The translations under genes and the position numbers were made by a program. The notes below the pieces were generated by a model. It did not search any database and was not told the DNA's origin. It saw only the letters and a program-made list of their open reading frames with translations. From contig CAVSRD010000023.1 of NCBI GenBank assembly GCA_963730315.1, positions 1-10,342 of the forward strand: 10,342 bases of DNA, written 5' to 3'. Positions within the stretch are counted from its first letter, which is position 1, and each line of letters begins with the position of its first letter. Source of the stretch: VRUE01 sp963730315 (GTDB lineage: Bacteria; Actinomycetota; Thermoleophilia; Solirubrobacterales; 70-9). Shown piece after piece: positions 1 to 5,446 of this stretch.

Positions 1-9
1 GGATGCGCC

Positions 10-42
10 GGCCGCGACGCCGGCCGCGACGCCGGCGACGCC
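10..42 (+). repeat. 12-bp tandem repeat, about 2.75 copies
   Basis: GGCCGCGACGCC occurs twice in tandem, followed by a 9-bp partial unit GGCGACGCC. In the frame of the downstream DUF2332 gene it reads GRDA-GRDA-GDA with no stop. It may therefore be either the 5' end of that coding sequence or its leader. Seen directly; it is short and lies in very GC-rich DNA, so chance expansion is likely. Confidence 0.5.
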
Positions 43-939
43 TTGAGGCTGCGGCCGCTGGAGCCGGCCGGCTCGGTCCCCGAGCGGTTGCGCATCCAGG
101 CCGCCTACTGCGAGCAGCTCGACTCGCCCCTCTACGCCGAGCTGTACGGCGCCACGAGGCGCGACCCCGAGGCAACCTGGCGGGCCTTCAAGGCGGCGCT
201 CGCGCGCAACGAGGCGGAGCTGTCGCGGCTGGTCGAGCATCCGGTGCAGACCAACGAGGTCGGCCGCTGCGCGGCGCTGCTGCCCGGCTTCCTCGCGGTC
301 GCCGTCGAAACCGGGTTGCCGCTGCGCCTGCTGGAGGTCGGCGCCAGCGCCGGGCTCAACCTGCGCTGGGACCTCTACCGCTACGCGGCCGGGGACTTCG
401 CCTGGGGCCCGATCGGATCGCCGCTGACGCTCGACTTCGAGCTGCGCGGCCCGGTCCGCCCCGAGACGGCGGCGCGGATCGAAGTCGCCGCGCGCCGCGG
501 CTGTGACGCCTCGCCGGTGGACCCGGCCACCAGCAAGGGACGCGAGACCCTGCTCGCCTACGTGTGGCCTGACCAGAAGACGCGGATCGAGCGGCTGCGG
601 GCCGCGCTGGAGGCGGCGGAGACCGCGCCGGTCGACGTGGACCGGGAAAGCGCCGCGACCTGGATCGAGCGGCAGCTCGCCGTTGCCTCTCCGGGCCAGG
701 CGACAGTCGTCTATCACTCGATCGTCCTCCAGTACCTGAGCGAGGCGGAGCGGGCGGCGTTCAACGCGCACATGGAGGATGCCGCCGCGCGGGCGAGCGC
801 CGAGGCGCCGCTTGCCTGGCTGCGCATGGAGCCAGCCGACGAGCTGGCCACCGTCCGGCTGACCGCCTGGCCAGGCGGTGAGGACCGCCTCCTCGCCCGG
901 ACCGGCTACCACGGCAGCCCGGTGGAGCTGACGGCCTGA
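43..939 (+). CDS. DUF2332 family protein
   Basis: A 298-residue protein of the DUF2332 family, whose biochemical function is not established. Family hallmarks are visible: an N-terminal stretch ERLRIQAAYCEQLDSPLY, a central LLEVGASAGLNLRWD (about residues 96-110) that resembles a methyltransferase motif I, then VVYHSIVLQYLS near 222-233 and a C-terminal PLAWLRMEP followed by an LT.WPGGEDRLLARTGYHG segment. A SAM-dependent methyltransferase-like fold is an inference from the GASAG loop only. The start used is a TTG with no clear Shine-Dalgarno sequence; the frame stays open to the window edge through the 12-bp repeat, so the true start may lie outside the window. A small membrane protein follows immediately and may be coupled to it. 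Family call secure, start uncertain. Confidence 0.85.
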   Translation: MRLRPLEPAGSVPERLRIQAAYCEQLDSPLYAELYGATRRDPEATWRAFKAALARNEAELSRLVEHPVQTNEVGRCAALLPGFLAVAVETGLPLRLLEVGASAGLNLRWDLYRYAAGDFAWGPIGSPLTLDFELRGPVRPETAARIEVAARRGCDASPVDPATSKGRETLLAYVWPDQKTRIERLRAALEAAETAPVDVDRESAATWIERQLAVASPGQATVVYHSIVLQYLSEAERAAFNAHMEDAAARASAEAPLAWLRMEPADELATVRLTAWPGGEDRLLARTGYHGSPVELTA

Positions 940-962
940 CCGGGTGGTCGGCGATCCGGCCG

Positions 963-1124
963 GTGCTGGTCGGCTTCCTGCTCGTCGCCGACGCGTTCAC
1001 GGTCGGCGCGCTGCTGGTCGTGCGGCCGCATGACTGGCTGCCGCCCTTCGTTGCCTTCGGCGCGCTGCTGGTCGGGCTGATCGCGTTCGAGGCGTGGGCG
1101 ATCCGCCACCGCCACGACGATTGA
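963..1124 (+). CDS. Small two-helix membrane protein, unknown function
   Basis: A short reading frame that fills the gap after the DUF2332 gene, from a GTG to TGA. It encodes about 53 residues: a hydrophobic segment (LVGFLLVADAFTVGALLVV), a short polar turn (RPHDW), a second hydrophobic segment (FVAFGALLVGLIAFEAWAI) and a basic/acidic tail RHRHDD. This is the layout of a small helical-hairpin inner-membrane protein, with the basic tail probably cytoplasmic. The frame is also open upstream. A CTG at 936 overlapping the DUF2332 stop (CTGA) has a purine-rich GGTGGAG about 8 nt before it, which would give about 62 residues and translational coupling. No family recognised. Hydrophobic pattern and position make it plausible; no homology could be checked. 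Confidence 0.5.
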   Translation: MLVGFLLVADAFTVGALLVVRPHDWLPPFVAFGALLVGLIAFEAWAIRHRHDD

Positions 1125-1160
1125 GTGCCGATCCCGGACAGGCCGGGACCGAGGCGCGAG

Positions 1161-1190
1161 TAGACTCGCCCGCGAACCCCGCTTGCAAGC
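1161..1190 (+). promoter_or_regulatory. Candidate promoter and palindrome before the ABM-fold gene
   Basis: TAGACT at 1161-1166 fits the actinobacterial TANNNT -10 pattern and is followed at 1181-1190 by a perfect 10-bp palindrome, GCTTGCAAGC, in the predicted leader. No convincing -35 is visible. The palindrome could bind a dimeric regulator or be chance. The gene's very strong Shine-Dalgarno region follows at 1201-1223. Confidence 0.3.
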
Positions 1191-1223
1191 AGCATTGCCT
1201 GAAGGAGAGGAGGAGAAGGAGAG

Positions 1224-1505
1224 ATGGCGTTCGTAACCATCCACGAGTTCGAGGGCGGCACGAGGGACCAGTACGAAGCCGCGGTCGGGGTCGTCCATCC
1301 GCCCGAGGGGCTGCCCCCGGGTCAGACGCACCACTATGCCGGGCCGAGCGCGGACGGCTGGGTCGTGGTCGCGGCCTGGGACTCGAAGGAGCTCTGGGAC
1401 AAGTTCCGCGAGGAGACCCTGATGCCGGGCTTGGGAGGTCTGGGCGACACCGGCTTCCCCGCCCCCCCTAAGGAAACTGAGTTCGAGGTCGAGGTGGACG
1501 TCTAG
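1224..1505 (+). CDS. ABM-like dimeric alpha-beta barrel protein
   Basis: A 93-residue soluble protein. The opening strand MAFVTIHEFEGGTRDQYEAAV, a central strand GWVVVAAWDSKELWDKFREE and a terminal strand ETEFEVEVDV match the ferredoxin-like dimeric barrel (antibiotic biosynthesis monooxygenase-like) seen in many small actinobacterial proteins. Conserved features are the HH pair at 36-37 (GQTHHYAGPSADG) and the W-[DS]S-K-E-x-[WF] helix start. Members range from cofactor-free oxygenases to proteins of unknown role, so no reaction is assigned. The ATG is preceded by an unusually long purine-rich ribosome binding region (GAAGGAGAGGAGG and more) at 1201-1223, predicting high translation. It lies alone between a small membrane protein and a VTT-like gene. 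Confidence 0.75.
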   Translation: MAFVTIHEFEGGTRDQYEAAVGVVHPPEGLPPGQTHHYAGPSADGWVVVAAWDSKELWDKFREETLMPGLGGLGDTGFPAPPKETEFEVEVDV

Positions 1506-1531
1506 CGGCGACGATGCTGTGAGGCGCTCCG

Positions 1532-2146
1532 ATGTCGGCGCCTGCTCAATTCGCGCTCGCGATCGCGGTGATCTTCGCGGTCAACCTGCTGCCGGCGTTC
1601 GGCCCGCCGACCTGGTCGATCCTCGTCTTCTTCACCCTCGACTTCGACCTGCCGGGGGCGCCGCTGGTCGTCGCCGGGGCGCTGGCCGCCGCCTCGGGCC
1701 GCTTCGTCCTGGCGAGCGGCATGCGGCGCCTGCGGCCGCGGCTCTCGGCGGCCCGGCTCGCCCGTCTCGATCGCGCCCAGCGGTCGCTGAGCGGCAATCG
1801 GCCCCGCACCGTCGCCGGCCTCGGACTCTTCGCGCTCTCGCCGGTGCCCTCCGGGCAGCTGTTCACCGCCGCCGGGCTGATGACCGTGCCGCTGCCGCCG
1901 CTCACCGCCGCCTTCTTCTCCGGCCGGCTGGTCTCCTACTCGATTTACGTCAGCGTCGCGACGATCGCCGAGCGCAACCTCGGGGCGGTCGCCCTCGACG
2001 CGCTCACCTCGCCGCTCGGGATGGCGCTTCAGATCGCGATGCTGGTCGCACTCGCCGTGCTGCTCGGCGGGATCGGGCCGATCCGCCCGGGGCGGGACCG
2101 GGCCGGCCCGCCCAAGTCCCGTTGCGGTCGTACTTCTTGCCGCTGA
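1532..2146 (+). CDS. VTT/DedA-like (SNARE-associated type) integral membrane protein
   Basis: A 204-residue polytopic membrane protein. Hydrophobic segments are visible at about residues 7-33, 43-61, 94-116, 122-145 and 162-182. The N-terminal FAVNLLPAFGPPTWSILVFF and the later FALSPVPSGQLFTAAGLM resemble the two re-entrant/VTT motif regions of DedA-type proteins (glycine/proline-rich F.P..G.). DedA relatives include lipid carriers and export proteins; the substrate here cannot be told. The ATG is preceded by TGAGG about 7 nt upstream, 26 nt after the preceding gene, so the two may be cotranscribed. Oddity: the last eight residues (about RCGRTSCR) are encoded inside the left arm of a 13-bp perfect inverted repeat, suggesting the tail was altered by the repeat or that the terminator overlaps the gene. 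Confidence 0.65.
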   Translation: MSAPAQFALAIAVIFAVNLLPAFGPPTWSILVFFTLDFDLPGAPLVVAGALAAASGRFVLASGMRRLRPRLSAARLARLDRAQRSLSGNRPRTVAGLGLFALSPVPSGQLFTAAGLMTVPLPPLTAAFFSGRLVSYSIYVSVATIAERNLGAVALDALTSPLGMALQIAMLVALAVLLGGIGPIRPGRDRAGPPKSRCGRTSCR

Positions 2147-2170
2147 GCGGGACAAAGTACGACCGCAGCG
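2120..2170. terminator. Inverted repeat / candidate bidirectional terminator between convergent genes
   Basis: A perfect 13-bp inverted repeat, TGCGGTCGTACTT (2123-2135) and AAGTACGACCGCA (2155-2167), extended by one G.U and two G-C pairs to a 16-bp stem with a 19-nt loop. It sits where the plus-strand VTT gene and the minus-strand M50 protease converge and overlaps the end of the VTT gene. No T-run follows, so termination would rest on the stem. It could instead be a dispersed palindromic repeat element. Confidence 0.55.
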
Positions 2171-2178
2171 CGGAACCC

Positions 2179-3306
2179 TCAGCCCGCCGCCGGGGACGGG
2201 GCGCTGAGCTCGATCGCCCGCAGCGCCCGGTTGACGTCGGTAATCGAGATCAGGCCGATCTCGCCCCGCTCGGTGCGGACGACCGCGCGCCCGACCCGCT
2301 GGAAGGCGGGCCGCTCGAGCAGCTCGGCGACGTCCTGGTGCTCGCCGACCACGAGGTCGGGGTCGAGGACGGCGACCTCGCCGACCGTCTCCTCCGCGCG
2401 CCGGCGCGCCGGCACCCGCTCGACGTGCTCGACGTCGATCAGGCCGACCGGCCGACCGTCGTCGAGGACCGGGAACGCGGTGTAGCGGTGGCGGACGAAG
2501 TAGCCCTGCACCGCCTCCTCGACGCTGATCCCGGCCGGCATCGCGACCGCCGGGAACGACATGAACCGTCCCGCCTCGCGCCCGGCGAAGGCGGTGCGAA
2601 CCCGCAGCCCGCCCTCCTCCGCCTTCGCCGCGACGACGACGAAGAAGCCGACCACGGCGAGCCAGACGCCGCCCACCGCCCCGGCAGCCGCGGTGAGCAC
2701 GCCGAGCGCGATCATCCCGTAGCCGAAGCCGCGCCCGATCGTGGCGGCGGCCGCGGTGGCGTGGCGCAGGTCGCCGCGCCAGCGCCAGATCAGCGCCCGG
2801 GCGACCCGGCCGCCGTCGAGCGGAAATGCGGGCAGCAGGTTGAAGACGAGGATCGCCGCGTTGACGAACACCTGGTAGTCGACTAACGCCCGCAGCGCGT
2901 CGGGGGCGGAGGCGGGCAGGGCGGCTGCGACTATCCCGAAGGCGAGGGCAATCGCCAGCGTCACCGCCGGGCCGGCCAGCGCGAAGCGCAACTCGTCGGC
3001 CGCGGTCTTCGGGTAGCCGGTCATCCGCGCCACGCCGCCCAGCAGCCAGAGGTCGATCTCCTCGATCTCGACGCCGTGGCGCCGCGCCACCAGGCTGTGG
3101 CCCAGCTCGTGCAGGAGGATGCTGGCAAAGAGCAGCAGGGCGCTCAGCAGCCCCAGCCCGTAGGCGGCGGCCGGCGCCAGGCCGGGCACCTCGTCGGGGT
3201 AGTAGACGGCGCCGAGCGACCAGGTGATCAGCGCGACGATCACCAGCCAGAGTGGCTGAACGCCGATCGGGATGCCGGCGAGGCGGCCGATACGGATGCT
3301 GCGCAT
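2179..3306 (-). CDS. M50 site-2-type zinc metalloprotease with C-terminal CBS pair
   Basis: A 375-residue intramembrane protease of the S2P/M50 family, Rip3-like subfamily. Membrane segments: about 18-35, 46-65, 109-130, 147-160 and 195-228. The zinc site is complete: HELGH at 66-70 (two His and the catalytic Glu) and the third ligand in NLLPAFPLDGG (156-166, Asp164). The C-terminal part (about 249-365) carries two CBS motifs, each ending in a G-[LI]-I-[DS]-[VI] strand (VGLIDVEHV, IGLISITDV). These usually bind adenine nucleotides and control activity. Such proteases cleave membrane-bound anti-sigma factors or similar substrates; the substrate here is unknown. The ATG chosen starts the family's usual MRSIRIG...GIPIGVQPLW; longer in-frame extension runs into the preceding Ere fragment. 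It follows that fragment by 25 nt and is probably in one operon with it. Confidence 0.88.
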   Translation of the reverse strand: MRSIRIGRLAGIPIGVQPLWLVIVALITWSLGAVYYPDEVPGLAPAAAYGLGLLSALLLFASILLHELGHSLVARRHGVEIEEIDLWLLGGVARMTGYPKTAADELRFALAGPAVTLAIALAFGIVAAALPASAPDALRALVDYQVFVNAAILVFNLLPAFPLDGGRVARALIWRWRGDLRHATAAAATIGRGFGYGMIALGVLTAAAGAVGGVWLAVVGFFVVVAAKAEEGGLRVRTAFAGREAGRFMSFPAVAMPAGISVEEAVQGYFVRHRYTAFPVLDDGRPVGLIDVEHVERVPARRRAEETVGEVAVLDPDLVVGEHQDVAELLERPAFQRVGRAVVRTERGEIGLISITDVNRALRAIELSAPSPAAG

Positions 3307-3331
3307 GCTCACCGGCCTGACGCGGCGCCCC

Positions 3332-3646
3332 TCATAGCGCGGTCGGGTAGGTCTCCGGAGGCTCCCCCAGCTCCCAGCCGGCGCTGCGCTCGAGCGGCTC
3401 CACCGCGCGGCTCTCGTCAATGTGGATGACGGCGTCGAACTGGCCGGCGAGGTCGGCCTGGAAGTAGTGGCTGAACCGCTCGGTCTCGGGACGGTAGATG
3501 ACGCCGATCGCCCGCTCCAGCAGCGGGCCGCGCAGCGGCTCCGCCGCCTCGCCGTCCTCGGGGGCGCCGCGCACGCCGATCAGGTCGAGCAGGCCGTCGA
3601 ACTCGCTCTCCCGGCCGCCCAGCCGCTGCGCCTCAAGCTGCGGCAT
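3332..3646 (-). CDS. Erythromycin esterase C-terminal fragment
   Basis: A 104-residue frame matching only the carboxy end of the erythromycin esterase/succinoglycan biosynthesis family. Recognisable pieces are LERAIGVIYRPETERFSHYF (43-62), QFDAVIHIDESRAVEPLE (69-86) and the terminal W-E-x-GE-PPETYP. Full proteins of the family are around 400 residues, and in some actinobacteria they are fused after a phosphoribosyltransferase domain (for example Rv2030c of M. tuberculosis). Here the N-terminal three quarters, including the catalytic His/Glu region, is missing. The ATG overlaps the phosphoribosyltransferase stop by 14 bp in another frame, so it may be translationally coupled. Either a decaying remnant left by an internal deletion or a small retained domain. 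It is unlikely to be an active esterase. Confidence 0.7.
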   Translation of the reverse strand: MPQLEAQRLGGRESEFDGLLDLIGVRGAPEDGEAAEPLRGPLLERAIGVIYRPETERFSHYFQADLAGQFDAVIHIDESRAVEPLERSAGWELGEPPETYPTAL

Positions 3647-4286
3647 GGTCGAATTCCCGCAGCGTCGAGACCACCTCTTGGTCGGACACCTGCGAGAAGT
3701 CGCGATACCACTGCCCGACTCCGTAAAACGGCGCCGGGGAGAACAGGCAGACAACGTCGTCGGCCTCCTCGTGCAGCCGGGCGGCGGCCTCGAGCGCGCA
3801 GACCGGCACCGCGAGGATCGTTCGCCGCGGGTTCTGGTGGCGCACGGCCCGCAGCGCCGCGGTGTCGGTGGCCCCGGTGGCGACGCCGTCGTCGACGACG
3901 ACCACGATGCGGTCGGAAAGGTCGGGCGGCGGCCGCTCGCCGCGGTACGCGGTCACCCGGCGGCGCAGCTCGGCGGTCTCCCGCTCGACGATCGCGTCGA
4001 GCGCGCCACCGTTGATCCCCAGCACCGCCACCGCCTCCGGGTCGATCACCCGGGTGCCGTCCTCGGCCACCGCGCCGATCCCGTACTCGGGGTTGTGCGG
4101 GGCGCCGAGCTTGCGGACCGCGAGGAAGTCGAGCGGCGCGTCCAGCGCCAGCGCGACCTCCCGCGCCACCGGCACGCCGCCCCGCGGCAGGGCGACGACG
4201 ATCGGGTTCTCGGCCGCCAGCGGCAGCAGGCGCTCGGCCAGCCGCCCCCCTGCGTCCTTGCGGTCTGCGAAGCGATCCCCGGGCAT
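3633..4286 (-). CDS. Phosphoribosyltransferase domain protein
   Basis: A 217-residue type I phosphoribosyltransferase-fold protein. Visible signatures: NPIVVALPRGGVPVAREVA (27-45), the KLGAPHNPEYGIGAV segment (59-73), the PRPP-binding loop VVVDDGVATGATDTA (129-143), and the C-terminal FYGVGQWYRDFSQVSDQEV (187-205) typical of the subfamily that occurs with erythromycin esterase or alpha/beta-hydrolase domains. The base substrate is unknown; proteins of this subfamily are found in stress and dormancy clusters rather than nucleotide operons. It heads a minus-strand group with the Ere fragment and the M50 protease. No clear Shine-Dalgarno precedes the ATG; a GAGAAT -10 candidate lies 9 nt upstream, so the message may be nearly leaderless. 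It is divergent from the DUF2267 gene across the 45-bp element. Confidence 0.88.
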   Translation of the reverse strand: MPGDRFADRKDAGGRLAERLLPLAAENPIVVALPRGGVPVAREVALALDAPLDFLAVRKLGAPHNPEYGIGAVAEDGTRVIDPEAVAVLGINGGALDAIVERETAELRRRVTAYRGERPPPDLSDRIVVVVDDGVATGATDTAALRAVRHQNPRRTILAVPVCALEAAARLHEEADDVVCLFSPAPFYGVGQWYRDFSQVSDQEVVSTLREFDHAAA

Positions 4287-4295
4287 CTCAAGGCG

Positions 4296-4390
4296 ATTCT
4301 CGGCGGTTCGGAAGAGCGAAGCATCGGGGCAATCCCGCCTTCCGCACGTGGTTTTTCCCCGATGACGGCCGGCGCGCGACTCCGTACCTT
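4296..4390. promoter_or_regulatory. Divergent promoter region with 45-bp element, copy 1
   Basis: The core at 4322-4366 starts with CATCGGGG and ends with CCCCGATGAC, giving 8-bp inverted ends. It is 36/45 identical, without gaps, to the copy at 5214-5258. Candidate -10 boxes flank it symmetrically: TACCTT at 4385-4390 on the plus strand and GAGAAT at 4301-4296 on the minus strand, each exactly 20 nt from the nearest CCCCGATG end. The arms may therefore hold the -35 signals or an operator for both the phosphoribosyltransferase and the DUF2267 genes. Repeat and spacing are seen; promoter function is inferred. Confidence 0.6.
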
Positions 4391-4396
4391 CGAGAT

Positions 4397-4816
4397 GTGG
4401 GCGATCCCAGCATCATCGAGCGCAGCGTCGAGAAGGCGCACATCTGGTTCAACGACATGGCGACGGAGATGGGCACCGAGGATCGCCAGGCGGCCTACCG
4501 CGCTCTGCGCGCCTACCTTCACGCCCTGCGCGACCGCCTTCCGGTCAACGAGGCGGCGCAACTCGCGGCGCAGCTTCCCGAGCTGATCCGCGGCATCTAC
4601 TACGAGGGCTGGAACCCGAGCTCCACCCCGATCAAGTACCGCAGCTTCGCCGAGTTCCTCGAGCGGGTCGGCGAGGAAGCCGTGCTGGACGGCGAGACCG
4701 AGGCCTCCTTCGCGGTCAGCGCAGCGGCCTCGGTGCTGCGGCGCTACGTCTCGGCCGGCGAGATCGACGACATCCGCGCGATCCTCCCAGAGGACCTCCG
4801 CCCGATCCTCGGATAG
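4397..4816 (+). CDS. DUF2267 domain protein
   Basis: A 139-residue, mostly helical, soluble protein of the DUF2267 family. Family features are visible: an N-terminal helix with VEKAHIWFNDMATEMG, then DRQAAYRALRAYLHALRDRLPVNEAAQLAAQLPELIRGIYYEGW split over two helices (about 29-72), and a C-terminal half (83-138) with a second repeat-like unit ending in IRAILPEDLRPIL. Molecular function is unknown. In other actinobacteria such genes often sit beside heat-shock, universal stress and CBS proteins, in keeping with this block. The GTG chosen lies 6 nt after the candidate -10 TACCTT (4385-4390), with no room for a Shine-Dalgarno, so a leaderless message starting at the GTG is likely. It converges on the unknown 99-residue gene across a hairpin. 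Confidence 0.85.
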   Translation: MGDPSIIERSVEKAHIWFNDMATEMGTEDRQAAYRALRAYLHALRDRLPVNEAAQLAAQLPELIRGIYYEGWNPSSTPIKYRSFAEFLERVGEEAVLDGETEASFAVSAAASVLRRYVSAGEIDDIRAILPEDLRPILG

Positions 4817-4818
4817 GC

Positions 4819-4845
4819 CTCGCGGTGGCGCCCCGGCGCCGCGAG
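4819..4845. terminator. Candidate bidirectional terminator hairpin
   Basis: CTCGCGG (4819-4825) pairs with CCGCGAG (4839-4845) around a GC-rich interior that can fold further. It fills almost the entire 33-nt gap between the converging DUF2267 and 99-residue genes. No U-tract is present. Confidence 0.5.
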
Positions 4846-4849
4846 TTGC

Positions 4850-5149
4850 TCAGTAGACGCCGACCAGGTCGCGGGCCTCTTCCACCTCGAGGTCGCCGTC
4901 GCAGACCTTGAAGCCAACCGTGTCGACGAAGTCGCCGGCCCCCGCTTCGGTCTTCATCCGCGCCATGTCCGGCGTGACGCCGGCGTCGGCCAGGTCGCGG
5001 GCGGCGCTCGGGTCGTAGCAGCGGGCGAGCAGCCACTCGTCGACCTCATGCGCCTCGAACCCGGATTCCGCCCAGGTCTCGGCCGTATCTTCGGGGTTGC
5101 CACCGTGGGCGAAGTGGCCGTGTCTCTCGATCACGTCGCGGATCGTCAT
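4850..5149 (-). CDS. Hypothetical 99-residue protein
   Basis: I do not recognise the family. The protein is acidic and soluble-looking, with no signal peptide or membrane segment. It starts MTIRDVIERHGHFAHGGN, continues with a likely helical unit (about residues 20-70: AHEVDEWLLARCYDPSAARDLADAGVTPDMARMKT) and ends DTVGFKVCDGDLEVEEARDLV. The repeated DxxxARxL/TPxxA pattern suggests short packed helices, perhaps a protein-interaction unit. A clear AAAGGAG lies 9 nt before the ATG, supporting the start. It is transcribed away from the mini-Hsp20 across the second copy of the 45-bp element, with a CAGAAT -10 candidate at 5193-5188, so it probably shares regulation with the neighbouring stress genes. 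Confidence 0.65.
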   Translation of the reverse strand: MTIRDVIERHGHFAHGGNPEDTAETWAESGFEAHEVDEWLLARCYDPSAARDLADAGVTPDMARMKTEAGAGDFVDTVGFKVCDGDLEVEEARDLVGVY

Positions 5150-5187
5150 CGCCCCACGCTCCTTTCGCCGCTGGTCTCGATATGCCG

Positions 5188-5280
5188 ATTCTGCGCCTTC
5201 CGGCCGCGGCGGTCATCGGGGAATTCCCACCCTCCAATCGTGACTTTTCCCCGATGACGAGGTTCGAACCTACCTACATT
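5188..5280. promoter_or_regulatory. Divergent promoter region with 45-bp element, copy 2
   Basis: The core at 5214-5258 has ends TCATCGGGGA and TCCCCGATGA, a perfect 10-bp inverted pair once the flanking base is included, and a central GGGAATTCCC palindrome. It matches copy 1 at 36 of 45 positions without gaps. Candidate -10 boxes: TACATT at 5275-5280 (plus, 18 nt from the CCCCGATG end) and CAGAAT at 5193-5188 (minus, 20 nt from the CATCGGGG end). It lies between the unknown 99-residue gene and the mini-Hsp20 gene. Confidence 0.6.
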
Positions 5281-5311
5281 CGGGGTTGGCGAGGTCCGCA
5301 GGGAGGACGCG

Positions 5312-5446
5312 ATGGTGCTTCGCGCCGACATCCCCGGCATCGAGCCCGACGAGGCCTCCACCGAAAACGGCGTGCTCGACGTGGCGATCCCGCTGCCGAA
5401 GGCGGAAGAGAGGCAGAAGGTCGAGATCAAACCGAAGCCGGCATAG
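5312..5446 (+). CDS. Internally deleted small heat-shock protein (mini-Hsp20)
   Basis: A 44-residue frame with ATG, a good Shine-Dalgarno (GGGAGG about 5 nt upstream) and a promoter-like region in front. It opens VLRADIPGIEPDE, which matches the start of an alpha-crystallin domain (V.RADLPG..PED), and continues directly into ENGVLDVAIPLPKAEERQKVEIKPKPA, which matches the domain's end (NGVL.V..PK.E....K..I). The roughly 45 residues normally between these, and the N-terminal region, are absent. The frame upstream of the ATG still reads VRREDA, also Hsp20-like. The join falls where PGI-x-PDE and the later G-V-x-PDE motif of full-length members are alike, pointing to an in-frame deletion by recombination. 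It cannot form a complete alpha-crystallin sandwich. It overlaps the 3' end of the exporter gene by 20 bp on the opposite strand. Remnant or microprotein; undecided. Confidence 0.6.
   Translation: MVLRADIPGIEPDEASTENGVLDVAIPLPKAEERQKVEIKPKPA

Noticed and set aside
1519..2886. 455-residue plus-strand frame across the VTT gene and the M50 gene
   Set aside because: It overlaps two well-supported genes in other frames, shows low-complexity Arg/Asp/Ala sequence and no recognisable domain.
3307..3420. N-terminal extension of the M50 protease by 38 residues
   Set aside because: The extra residues are Arg/Ser-rich shadow of the Ere fragment; family members begin at the MRSIRIG position.
5214..5230. 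Possible DosR box in the copy-2 element
   Set aside because: GGGGAATTCCC has only 4 nt between the G and C runs, whereas the DosR consensus has about 8 (GGGAC-TWW-AGTCCC), and copy 1 is even less similar.
4310..5290. The two 45-bp elements as ends of a transposable element
   Set aside because: They are direct rather than inverted copies as a whole, enclose DUF2267 and a hypothetical gene but no transposase, and show no target duplications.
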